Assembly (NCBI GenBank): GCA_016706685.1
Contig: JADJJE010000001.1
Coordinates: 682,001-746,000, forward strand
Length of the DNA: 64,000 bases
DNA from: Sandaracinaceae bacterium
Lineage (GTDB): Bacteria > Myxococcota_A > Polyangia > Polyangiales > Houyiibacteriaceae
Direction: 5' to 3'
The translations under genes and the position numbers were made by a program. Below the pieces are notes generated by a model. The model searched no databases. It worked only from the letters and a program-made list of their open reading frames with translations, and was not told the origin of the DNA. This document shows positions 33,403-41,637 of the stretch, piece after piece. The first letter of the stretch is position 1. Each line of letters opens with the position of its first letter.

Positions 33403-34680
33403 TCAGGTGCCGCAGCGCCCGATGTTGATGGGCCCGATGGCGTCGTCGAAGGCACCATTTCCGACCTGGAAGCACTCTGTTCCGGTAGGGCAGGTGACCC
33501 GTGGGGACGTGTCGTCCGGGTCACAAATCTGTTGGCAGACGTAGCCCTGGGCGCCCGACTGGTCGCCACAGGTCCAGTCGTATCCGCAGATGTACCCCGG
33601 GGCGCAGCCAATGGGAGTTGGGTATGTGTCCCCGTTCTCAATCGAGCAGGGCTCGAGGTGGTGGCGTGGGTCCGCTTCGAGCTCGAGGCAGTCCGTGAAG
33701 ACCGCCTCGATCTCGGAGTCCCCGATGGGCACGCAACTCAGACCGGACGGGCACCCAACATCGTCGAACGGGTTGCAAGGGATAGAGCAAAGGTGCACGT
33801 CGGGCTCGGAACCAAGCCCGAGGCCTGGAACGCACCGAGAGTCGGGGTGCACCGTGGTTGCGCAGATCGGGTCATCGGTCGCTACGCCACCATCGCCAAC
33901 GCCCAGAGTGCACGGCGTCCGGCAATAGGCGACCCCACCCTGTGAGCGTGCCGAATAGCAGATGTCGATGTTGCTGGCCGTGTCCGTGCACTCGTCGCCC
34001 GGGTCATGATTGGTGGGGCACTCCTCGAGCGTGGGGTACGACGGGGGGATGCCGGAGTTGTCGAGCGTCCCATCGAGAGGGTTGGCCACGCGGATGTCCG
34101 GGTCGGGGCAGTGCAAGGGCACGCCCGTGTCGCCCGCGTCGCTCACGTCTCCGTCTGCGCCGCCGTCACTGGGGCCCGCATCCACGCCAGCGTCCACTGG
34201 GCCCGTGATGACGCCCGCGTCGACGCAAGCACCCGCGCGGCAGGTCTCGTCGCTGTCACACATGATGCCGGCGCAAGTGTTCTCGAACACCAGGTCCACT
34301 CGCAGGGTGCGACCAGACACGTAGCTGCCGCGCACGCGCACCGTGGCGGTGGCGTTGCTCACCGTGTTGACCGCGGTGGCGTCCACGGCCCAGCGGCGCG
34401 AGACGTCGCCGTTCAGCGGGGCCACCGTGACGTCGATGGGGAACGTGTACGACTCGCCGGCGCCCACCATGAGGGTGACGTCGCGCGAGGGGTTCTCGAG
34501 GCCAGCGTCACCCGCCGCGCCGCCGCGGACCACGACGCGCACGGACGTGGTGTCGTTCCGCCACGAGGACTCGGCGTCGATGCTGACGACCACCTGCGTG
34601 ACCTTGTCGGCACAGCCGGCCGCGCTGGCAGAGAGCGCCACCAAGCACGAGAGCGCGAGCGCGCGAACCTTCCCGCTCAT
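33403..34680 (-). CDS. Cys-rich lipoprotein with Asp/Ala/Gly-rich linker
   Basis: A 425-residue exported protein. The signal (RALALSCLVALSASAAGC) ends in a lipobox. Residues 25-140 look like a beta-sandwich, then a Cys motif (CAGIMCDSDETCRAGAC) and a long DAG-rich linker typical of myxobacterial exported proteins. The C-terminal half has many paired Cys residues. No catalytic motif is seen. Its ATG overlaps the stop of the preceding TPR gene by four bases (ATGA), so they are co-translated. Confidence 0.65.
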   Translation of the reverse strand: MSGKVRALALSCLVALSASAAGCADKVTQVVVSIDAESSWRNDTTSVRVVVRGGAAGDAGLENPSRDVTLMVGAGESYTFPIDVTVAPLNGDVSRRWAVDATAVNTVSNATATVRVRGSYVSGRTLRVDLVFENTCAGIMCDSDETCRAGACVDAGVITGPVDAGVDAGPSDGGADGDVSDAGDTGVPLHCPDPDIRVANPLDGTLDNSGIPPSYPTLEECPTNHDPGDECTDTASNIDICYSARSQGGVAYCRTPCTLGVGDGGVATDDPICATTVHPDSRCVPGLGLGSEPDVHLCSIPCNPFDDVGCPSGLSCVPIGDSEIEAVFTDCLELEADPRHHLEPCSIENGDTYPTPIGCAPGYICGYDWTCGDQSGAQGYVCQQICDPDDTSPRVTCPTGTECFQVGNGAFDDAIGPINIGRCGT

Positions 34681-35324
34681 CGTCCGGCCTCCTGCAGCGC
34701 GAAGACGGTCCCCACGTCGGAGCTGGCGTAGCCGCTGCCCCCACCACCGGCCAACAGCACGGTGAGCACCACGGCGGCGGCCACCACCACCACGCTGGTG
34801 GTGATGAGCGCGATGCGGCGAGGGCGGTGGGAGCGCTCTTCCCGGAGGTCGGCCCCGGGAGCGGCGACGGCCGGCTCTGATGCGGCCGCCACGGCAGTGG
34901 GCGCAAGCTCGGGGTTGGCGCGGCGGGCAATGGCCTCACGCAGCGCGCGGATGCGAGACTCTACCTGGGCGCGGTTCTCGGCGGCCGGCATGGCCTCGAG
35001 GTAGCGCTCGAACGCGTTCACCGCCTCCTCGTCGCGGCGCAGGCGGTCGTAGCACTGCCCCATGTTGTAGAGCAGGGCCGCGCGGTTGCTGCGGCGATAG
35101 GCACGCTCGAAGCTCTCGAGCGCGTCCTCGTAGCGGCCGGCGTCGTAGGCGGCCACGGCAGCATTGAAGAGGGCGCGGGCCTCGGCCTCGGCCAGCTCTT
35201 CGTCGGTGGCGGCGGGCTCCATGAGCTGGGCCGAGACGACCGGCACGAACGCCAGCGACAGCCCGACCAGGACCGCCCCGAGCGCCCACGAGGAAACACA
35301 CCACCGCCTACCGATAGTCACCAT
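34677..35324 (-). CDS. TPR-containing protein with N- and C-terminal membrane segments
   Basis: A 215-residue protein starting MVTIGRRWCVSS. The N-terminal hydrophobic part (ALGAVLVGLSLAFVPVVSAQ) is a signal peptide or anchor. Residues about 40-105 are TPR-like (FNAAVAAYDAGRYEDALESF, NMGQCYDRLRRDEEAVNAFE). A second membrane helix (ALITTSVVVVAAAVVLTVLL) lies near the C-terminus, followed by GGGGSGYASS. It is the first gene of a pair with the Cys-rich lipoprotein. Start at ATG 35324; a longer form from 35345 is less likely. Confidence 0.65.
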   Translation of the reverse strand: MVTIGRRWCVSSWALGAVLVGLSLAFVPVVSAQLMEPAATDEELAEAEARALFNAAVAAYDAGRYEDALESFERAYRRSNRAALLYNMGQCYDRLRRDEEAVNAFERYLEAMPAAENRAQVESRIRALREAIARRANPELAPTAVAAASEPAVAAPGADLREERSHRPRRIALITTSVVVVAAAVVLTVLLAGGGGSGYASSDVGTVFALQEAGR

Positions 35325-35410
35325 GAAGCAAGATCTCCCGAGCACCCACCACCATCACCCACGCTGAGCACGCCACGCATGGCGCATGCTCTACGCTGTT
35401 CCCGGCAGGA

Positions 35411-35456
35411 TGCCACATGCCGCGCGCCCGGCGCTAGGGCCGCGCGGCATATGGCA
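35411..35456 (-). terminator. Strong hairpin downstream of the methyltransferase gene
   Basis: ATGCCGCGCG / CGCGCGGCAT, 10 paired bases and extendable through TGCCA / TGGCA with one mismatch, around a 14-base loop. It starts six bases past the stop codon. There is no T-run on the minus strand. Confidence 0.4.
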
Positions 35457-35462
35457 GGGGCA

Positions 35463-36554
35463 TCAGGCGTCCTTGCGAACCAGCACCACGCGGTACGTGT
35501 CCGTGCCGTCCACCATGCGCTGGTAGAGCATGGTGTCGGGGTTGCGCGCGAAGTTCTTGAGGGCCACGTCGGCCTGGCCGCGACGCACCTTGCCGACCAC
35601 GGGGATCTTGAAGCCGTGGAAGGCGGTCATGCACTGGTCCACGTAGGTGTCGATGCGCGCCTTGTCCTGGTCGCGCGCCGCGATGGCCTCGGCGGTGACG
35701 TCATCCTGCTCGCGCACGTGCATGCCGATGCTGGCGAGGTAGTCCATGCAGGGCTGCCACGTGGAGTCTGGGATCGCGTTGCCCCACACCAGGAAGCCAC
35801 CGGGCTTCAGCAGGCGATGGGCTGTCTTGAAGAAGCGCTCGTCCTCTTCGGTGACCTGCCCCGCGTGCTCGGTCACGTGCGTCTCGTTGACCGCGACGAA
35901 GTCGGCGCTGCCATCGGGAATGGTGAGCTGCGTCGCATCGCTGCAGGTGGCCACGAGCCGCCCGCCCAGCTCGGGAACGAACTTGCGTCGGCACGTGAAG
36001 ATGGCGGCCTGCTGCATGTCCACCGCCTCGTAAGTGGCCTTCGGGAGGACGTTGGAGCAAACGTGGTGAGCCCCCGCGCCAGTACCACAGCCCATCTCGA
36101 TGATGTGCACCTTGCCGTTGCGCGCCGCGATGTACTCCTGCGCCTCGGCGAAGTGATAGAGGCCCGTGTAGGCGTTGCGCCCGAAGCGCTGTGGCTCGGA
36201 CGGCTTGGTGGGTGACGCGCCCCAGCGCTCGGGCCAGGTGTACCCCCAGGTGTTGAAGGTGAACTCATAGCGCTGACCGTGCTCGTCCTTCACCTCGCCC
36301 ATGGAGCGATAGAGGGCATAGAGCAGCGAATAGAGTGAGCGCTTGTCGTAGTCGTCTTCGGACACGTCTCCGTCCGACACGGAGATCTTGCTCTTACGCT
36401 CGGCCGCTGCGCTGAGGATCCAAGCGCCCACGATGAATTGCAGTTGTGTTTTCGAGTAGTCAGACTTGTTGCTGAGCGCGGTCAAGATATCCAAACGGGG
36501 GCCTCTTCTTTCGTTTTCGCTGTCTGGGGGACCGGGGACAGTACTGGAATCCAT
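35463..36554 (-). CDS. Class I SAM-dependent methyltransferase
   Basis: A 363-residue protein. The SAM-binding motif I is IIEMGCGTGAGAHHV. Then YEAVDMQQAAIFTCRRKF gives the acidic end of beta-2, and LLKPGGFLVWGNAIP is the post-motif strand. An N-terminal part of about 130 residues includes SDYSKTQLQFIVGAWILSAA. It resembles small-molecule methyltransferases of the sterol/ubiquinone type in order of motifs, but the substrate is not identified. Base composition at the 5' end is visibly less GC-rich than that of its neighbours. The ATG at 36554 is uncertain because the upstream frame stays open. Confidence 0.75.
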   Translation of the reverse strand: MDSSTVPGPPDSENERRGPRLDILTALSNKSDYSKTQLQFIVGAWILSAAAERKSKISVSDGDVSEDDYDKRSLYSLLYALYRSMGEVKDEHGQRYEFTFNTWGYTWPERWGASPTKPSEPQRFGRNAYTGLYHFAEAQEYIAARNGKVHIIEMGCGTGAGAHHVCSNVLPKATYEAVDMQQAAIFTCRRKFVPELGGRLVATCSDATQLTIPDGSADFVAVNETHVTEHAGQVTEEDERFFKTAHRLLKPGGFLVWGNAIPDSTWQPCMDYLASIGMHVREQDDVTAEAIAARDQDKARIDTYVDQCMTAFHGFKIPVVGKVRRGQADVALKNFARNPDTMLYQRMVDGTDTYRVVLVRKDA

Positions 36555-36723
36555 CAGAATGAGCGAATGGTATCTCGGCGCGGACACGCGGCGCTTGCAG
36601 GAGGCGTGATGCGGATGCGGAACGATGCACACGCGACCCGGGACCCCTGGGAATAGGCTCCGCGGGAGGTGCGGTTGCTGGCCGCGGCAAATGCTCTGTG
36701 GTAGCCGCGGAGTCGTGACCCCC

Positions 36724-39189
36724 ATGAAGCAGCTCTCTCCCTGCCCATCCCCTCCATCCTCGTCCCGCACGGCAGGTTGGGCCTGTGTATCCGCCACGCT
36801 GGCCCTCGGGCTGCTGGTGGCCTGCAGCGGTGACGACACGGCCCCGGCGGCGGACCCGAGCGCAACCCCGGCCGCGGCGGCGCCGGGTGAAGGCCCAGCG
36901 GTGGCGGCGGCTCCCGAGCAGCCCGTGGCGCCACCTGCACCACCCCCCGAGCGCGCCCCGGCGCCCGACGGAACGCGCGTGCACATGGACCTGGTCACGC
37001 TCCAGCACCTGGCCGACGTGGACGTGGACGGGCTCTTCATCGACTTCGGCACGCCTGCCCGCATGAAGTACACCTCGGGCAACTGGAGCAGCGGCTTCAC
37101 CCGGGACCACGAGAGCGCGGGCGTCACGTGGACGGGCTTCGGCACGCTCGGGCGGGTGTTCTTCCCGGCGGAGGACGCGAGCGCACGCAGCATCCACGTG
37201 CGGCTGAAGGGCGTGGGCGGCACCCGGCTGATCGCCTTCGTGAACGGCACGGAGGTGGGCGGCGGTCCGGTGGAGCCCGGGGACTACCGCGACGTGCGCC
37301 TCGAGGTGCCTGCGGCCGTGATGCGCCGTGGCGAGAACACGCTGCTGCTGCGCGGGGACGCCGTGAGCCCCGTCTCGGGCGAGGACGTCTCGTTCGCGCT
37401 CGACCGCATCACCATCACGCGCGCCGACCGGGCGGAGCAGCCCGAGCCCTTGCCGCCCCTGCTGCGCGAGGTGAACGCGGGCGTGGCGCGCAGCGCGCTG
37501 GCGCTGCCGGCTGCGGGCAACCTCTCCTACTACCTGGAGGTGCCGGCGGGCGCCTCGCTGGTGCTGGGCGCCGCCCGCGCCGACGCAGGCGAGGGAGAGC
37601 GCAGCGCCGAGGTGCGCGTGACCACCGACGGCGCCGAGCCACGTGTGCTGGCCACCGTGCCGCTGGCGGACCGCTTCGTGGACCAAGCGCTGAGCCTCGC
37701 GGACTTCGCCCACCAGCACGTGCGCGTGGAGCTGCGCGGGGTGGGCGGCGCGGTGGCCTTCAGCGACGTGCGCGTGGTGGTCCCGGCGCCAGCGGTGGAG
37801 CCCCTGGCGCAAGACGCCCGCAACGTCATCGTGCTCACCGTCGACACGCTGCGCGCCAGCAAGCTGCGCACGTACAACCCGCGATCGCGGGTGCGCACGC
37901 CCGCGCTCGACGCCTTCGCCACGAGCGGCACCGTCTTCGACCGCGCGCAGAGCCCGGAGAACTGGACCAAGCCCTCGGTGGCCAGCATCCTCACGTCGCT
38001 CTACCCGGCCACGCACAACGCCAAGTACGACACTTCGTCGCTGCCGCCCGGCGCGCTGCTGGTGTCCGAGGTGCTGGAGCAGGCGGGCTTCGCGACGGCG
38101 CAGTTCTCGGCGAACGGCTACGTGTCGGACCGCTTCGGCTTCGCGCAGGGCTTCAACACCCACGTGAACTACATCCGTGAGACGCGCAGCACGGAGGCCG
38201 AGACGGTGTTCCGCGAGGCCGGCGACTGGATCGAGCAGCAGGTGGCGCGGCAGCGCGCCGCGGCCACGGAGGGCGAGCCGCCGCCACGCTTCTTCACGTA
38301 CATCCAGACCATCGACCCGCACGTCCCGTACGACCCGCCCACCAGCTTCTTGGACATGTACTTCGAGGGCCCCTACACGGGCCAGGTACGCAACCGGATG
38401 ACGGGTGACCTGCTGGGCCGCGCCAAGGAGAACCCGCCGCGCGTGGTGTTCACCGACGAGGACAAGCTGCGCCTCGAGGCGCTCCACGACGCCGAGATCA
38501 GCTACCACGACCACCACTTGGCGCGCTTCCTCGCGCGCATCGAGCAGCTGGGCCTGAACGAGAACACGCTCTTCGTGATCACGTCGGACCACGGCGAAGA
38601 GTTCAACGAGCACGGCAGCTGGGGCCACGGGCACTCGGTCTACCAAGAGCTACTGCACGTTCCGCTCATGATCCGCTGGCCTGGCGTGGCGCCCGCCGGA
38701 GCGCGCGTGCGCGACGTGGTCACCACCATGGACATCGCGCCCACCATGCTGGAGGCGCTGGGCATGGCTTCGCCGCCCGACTTCGAGGGGCGCTCGCTCA
38801 TGGGCTACCTGCGCGGGGCGCCGCCGCCCGGCCCGCACGTGGCGTTCAGCGACTATCAGGAGACGCGGCGCGTGATCCGCAGCGGGGACGCCAAGCTCAT
38901 CTTGCGCAGCAACGGGACGCACGTGCTGTTCGACCTGGCCACCGACCCGGGCGAGCGGCGCGAGCTGAACGGCAGCGCGAACCCGGTGACCATGCGCACG
39001 CTGCGCATCTTGTCCGGGGTGTTCCTGGGAGCGGCAGACCGCCGAGGCTGGATCCTGGGGCGTTCGGGCGAGGCGCGCTCGCTGCGAGGCAACGTGCCCA
39101 TGACGCGCGAGCTGTGCCTGCAGCTGGCTGCGCTGGGCTACATCGTGGGCGACTGCGAGACGTTCCCGAGCGAGCGCCCACGCCGCTGA
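36724..39189 (+). CDS. Sulfatase-fold lipoprotein with Thr at the nucleophile position
   Basis: An 821-residue protein. The signal ends at lipobox Cys34 (LLVACS), then an Ala/Pro-rich linker and a beta-rich domain (about 85-360, carbohydrate-binding-like). The alkaline-phosphatase/sulfatase fold starts near 370 with NVIVLTVDTLRA. Metal ligands follow in TVDTL and ITSDHGEEFNEHG, with WGHGHSVYQELLHVPLMIRWPG. Real sulfatases carry Cys/Ser in C/S-x-P-S-R; here the motif is Thr415-Lys-Pro-Ser-Val. Thr is used by LtaS- and EptA-like phospho-transferases of the same fold, so the substrate may be a phosphate ester or phosphoglycerol. Start at ATG 36724. Confidence 0.85.
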   Translation: MKQLSPCPSPPSSSRTAGWACVSATLALGLLVACSGDDTAPAADPSATPAAAAPGEGPAVAAAPEQPVAPPAPPPERAPAPDGTRVHMDLVTLQHLADVDVDGLFIDFGTPARMKYTSGNWSSGFTRDHESAGVTWTGFGTLGRVFFPAEDASARSIHVRLKGVGGTRLIAFVNGTEVGGGPVEPGDYRDVRLEVPAAVMRRGENTLLLRGDAVSPVSGEDVSFALDRITITRADRAEQPEPLPPLLREVNAGVARSALALPAAGNLSYYLEVPAGASLVLGAARADAGEGERSAEVRVTTDGAEPRVLATVPLADRFVDQALSLADFAHQHVRVELRGVGGAVAFSDVRVVVPAPAVEPLAQDARNVIVLTVDTLRASKLRTYNPRSRVRTPALDAFATSGTVFDRAQSPENWTKPSVASILTSLYPATHNAKYDTSSLPPGALLVSEVLEQAGFATAQFSANGYVSDRFGFAQGFNTHVNYIRETRSTEAETVFREAGDWIEQQVARQRAAATEGEPPPRFFTYIQTIDPHVPYDPPTSFLDMYFEGPYTGQVRNRMTGDLLGRAKENPPRVVFTDEDKLRLEALHDAEISYHDHHLARFLARIEQLGLNENTLFVITSDHGEEFNEHGSWGHGHSVYQELLHVPLMIRWPGVAPAGARVRDVVTTMDIAPTMLEALGMASPPDFEGRSLMGYLRGAPPPGPHVAFSDYQETRRVIRSGDAKLILRSNGTHVLFDLATDPGERRELNGSANPVTMRTLRILSGVFLGAADRRGWILGRSGEARSLRGNVPMTRELCLQLAALGYIVGDCETFPSERPRR

Positions 39190-39204
39190 GGCGCTCGGCC
39201 CTGG

Positions 39205-41637
39205 TCAGTGTCGCTCGAGCGCGTGGACGGTGAGCGTGACCTCCACCCGCTCGGCGCCCCGGCGCGCGGTGATCCGATGGACGCCCTCCACCGGGAGCCA
39301 GCTGGCCTCACCCACGGGGAGCGGGTTGCCGTTGATCTCCCAGCGCACGTCGGAGGCCACCGGCGCGCTCGAGCGCAGCTCGGTGGGCGTGGGGCGCAGC
39401 GGGTCCACCCACCACTCGGCTCCGTCGGACGGGTGCTCGATGCGCAGCGGACCGTCGGCGCGCGCCGCTTCACCCACGAGCCAGCCCTCCCCGCGTGCCC
39501 ACTCGGCGCCGCGCGCGTCGAGCAGCACGGTGCCGCTCTCGTCGTGCAGCATGCAGGACTCGGTGGGCACACGCCCCGGCACGAAGCGCTCGGCGATGGT
39601 GGTGGAGCAGCCCGCGTGCGGCAGCTGCCCCGAGAGCGCGCACACGGGCACCGTCTCGCTGAGCGGCGTCGCGTCCAGGGCCTCACGCTGGTCGTCCACG
39701 CCGCGCTGGGCACGCGCGGCCGCGAGGATGCGTGCGGCCACGGGCGCGGCCCCCTCGAAGCCGCTGACTCGCTCGAGGGGCGCGCCGCCCGGGTCGCCCA
39801 GCCAGACCACCACCACGGTGCGGGCGTCGAAGGCCACGGCCCACGCGTCGTGGTAGCCGCTCGAGGTGCCCGTCTTGAGCGCGAAGGGCTCGCCGCCTGC
39901 CTCGGCCTCGAGGTCGCGCCCGAAGGCCAGACGCCGCGCCGTGCCGTCGGCGAGGATGTCCAACGTGGTGGCCGCCGCGAGCGGCTCGAAGGTGCGCGTC
40001 TCGACGGGGGGCTCAGCATCGCTCGCGGCGCCCCCTTCGGCGGGTGCCTCGGCAGGAGCGCCGGGCATGGCCTCGCTCGCGCCAGCGTCGCCTGCGGACG
40101 CAGGCTCCGAGTCGTCCGCGGGTGCCTGCGGGTAGCGCTGCAGCGCCACCATGTGGCCCGCGTTCAGCAGCGCCGTGTAGGCGCGCCCCAGCTCGAGCGG
40201 CGAGACGTCCACACCACCCAGCACCACGGCCGCGCCCACCTCGGCGGCCGATGGAACCTCCGTGAAGCCCAGGTCGCGCAGGCGCTGCACGATGGCCGGT
40301 GCCCCCACACGCCGCGCCACGTCGAGCGCCGCCAGGTTGAGGCTGCCGGCCAGCGCTGGGCGGGCACGCACTGGCCCGTGCTCGCGTCCGTCGTAGTTTT
40401 CGGCCTCGAAGTGGGTGCCCCCGGCGCCCGTCATGCCGCGCGCCGTGTCGTCCAGCAGCGTGGCCGCATGCGCGCCCCCCTCGAAGAGCATGGTGTAGGC
40501 GAACGGCTTCAGCGTGGAGCCCGGCTGGCGTCGCGCGCGCAGCAGATCCAGCTGGCCTCCCGCGTGCTCGGCGCCTTCGCGCGCGGCGCCCACGTACGCC
40601 AGCAGCTCGCCGGTGCGCGCGTCGATCACCACCCCAGCTCCGTTGCGCACGCCGCGCGGCTCGAGGCGCGTGACGGCCGCGCGCAGCAGCGCCTCGCTCT
40701 CGGCCTGCAGGGCGGCGTCCAGCGAAGTGCGGATCACGCGGCCCCGGGCTCGGGCGCTGGCCGGCACGGCGTCGTCGCGGTGGTCCGCCATGACGCGGTC
40801 CACGAACCGTGGGGCGCGGTAGGCGCGCACGTCGTCGGTCAGGATGCGCGGACGGCTGGCGACGGCCGCTCGATACTCGGCCTCGCTGATGAGCTCACGA
40901 TGGCGCATGCGCCGCAGCACCTCGTCGCGGCGAATGAGGGCCGCCCGCAGATGACGACGCGGCTCGGTGGCGCTGGGCGCACGCGGGATGCCGGCCAAGA
41001 GCGCCGCCTCCGCCACGCCCAGGTCGCGTGCTGCCACACCGAAGTAGGCCTCGCTCGCGCGGCCCACGCCCACGATCTGGTCACCGTAGGGCAGCCGGTT
41101 CAGGTACTGCTCGAGGATCTCGTCCTTGGTCATGGCGCGCTCGAGCGCCAGCGCGCGCAGCACCTCGAGAGGCTTGCTGAGCAGGCCGTGCGGGCGCCCG
41201 TGCGTGAGCTTGATGGTCTGCTGTGTGATGGTGCTGGCGCCGCTCTTCAGGCCGAAGGGCACCAGCAACTGGAAGACCGCGCGGGTGGTGGCCAAGAGGT
41301 CCACGCCGGGGTGCGAGCGGAAGCGCCCGTCCTCCGCCGCGATGACGGCGGCCACGAGGTGCGGCGACACCTCGTCGAGCGACACCCAGCGCCGGTCCAC
41401 TCCGTCCACGCGCGACTGACGGAGCGGCACGCCGTGGCGGTCGAGCACACTCAGCGCGTCGGGTGGGTGCGCGAAGCGGCTCTCGTCGAGCGTGACGCCG
41501 AACGACGCCAGATAGCCCAGCAGCAGGCCCAAGACCACGACGCCGACGGCGCGTGGCACAGCGCGAGCGACTGCGGCCGCCCACCGACGTCGCCTCGTCG
41601 GGCGCGTCGGCGGAGCGCTCGGCGCGCGGTCGCTCAC
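39205..41637 (-). CDS. pbpC: Penicillin-binding protein 1C
   Basis: An 810-residue bifunctional peptidoglycan synthase. An N-terminal membrane helix (VGVVVLGLLLGYLASF) is followed by the transglycosylase domain (AAVIAAEDGRFRSHPGVD, SGASTITQQTIKL, KPLEVLRALALER, NRLPYGDQIVGV). The transpeptidase has the SxxK motif GSTLKP, SLN in AGSLNLAAL and KTGTS. The C-terminus contains a BiPBP-like region with ITARRGAERVEV. It stops 15 bases from the convergent sulfatase gene. Its ATG overlaps the A2M stop (ATGA). Pairing with an A2M gene is a recurring bacterial arrangement. Confidence 0.93.
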   Translation of the reverse strand: MSDRAPSAPPTRPTRRRRWAAAVARAVPRAVGVVVLGLLLGYLASFGVTLDESRFAHPPDALSVLDRHGVPLRQSRVDGVDRRWVSLDEVSPHLVAAVIAAEDGRFRSHPGVDLLATTRAVFQLLVPFGLKSGASTITQQTIKLTHGRPHGLLSKPLEVLRALALERAMTKDEILEQYLNRLPYGDQIVGVGRASEAYFGVAARDLGVAEAALLAGIPRAPSATEPRRHLRAALIRRDEVLRRMRHRELISEAEYRAAVASRPRILTDDVRAYRAPRFVDRVMADHRDDAVPASARARGRVIRTSLDAALQAESEALLRAAVTRLEPRGVRNGAGVVIDARTGELLAYVGAAREGAEHAGGQLDLLRARRQPGSTLKPFAYTMLFEGGAHAATLLDDTARGMTGAGGTHFEAENYDGREHGPVRARPALAGSLNLAALDVARRVGAPAIVQRLRDLGFTEVPSAAEVGAAVVLGGVDVSPLELGRAYTALLNAGHMVALQRYPQAPADDSEPASAGDAGASEAMPGAPAEAPAEGGAASDAEPPVETRTFEPLAAATTLDILADGTARRLAFGRDLEAEAGGEPFALKTGTSSGYHDAWAVAFDARTVVVVWLGDPGGAPLERVSGFEGAAPVAARILAAARAQRGVDDQREALDATPLSETVPVCALSGQLPHAGCSTTIAERFVPGRVPTESCMLHDESGTVLLDARGAEWARGEGWLVGEAARADGPLRIEHPSDGAEWWVDPLRPTPTELRSSAPVASDVRWEINGNPLPVGEASWLPVEGVHRITARRGAERVEVTLTVHALERH

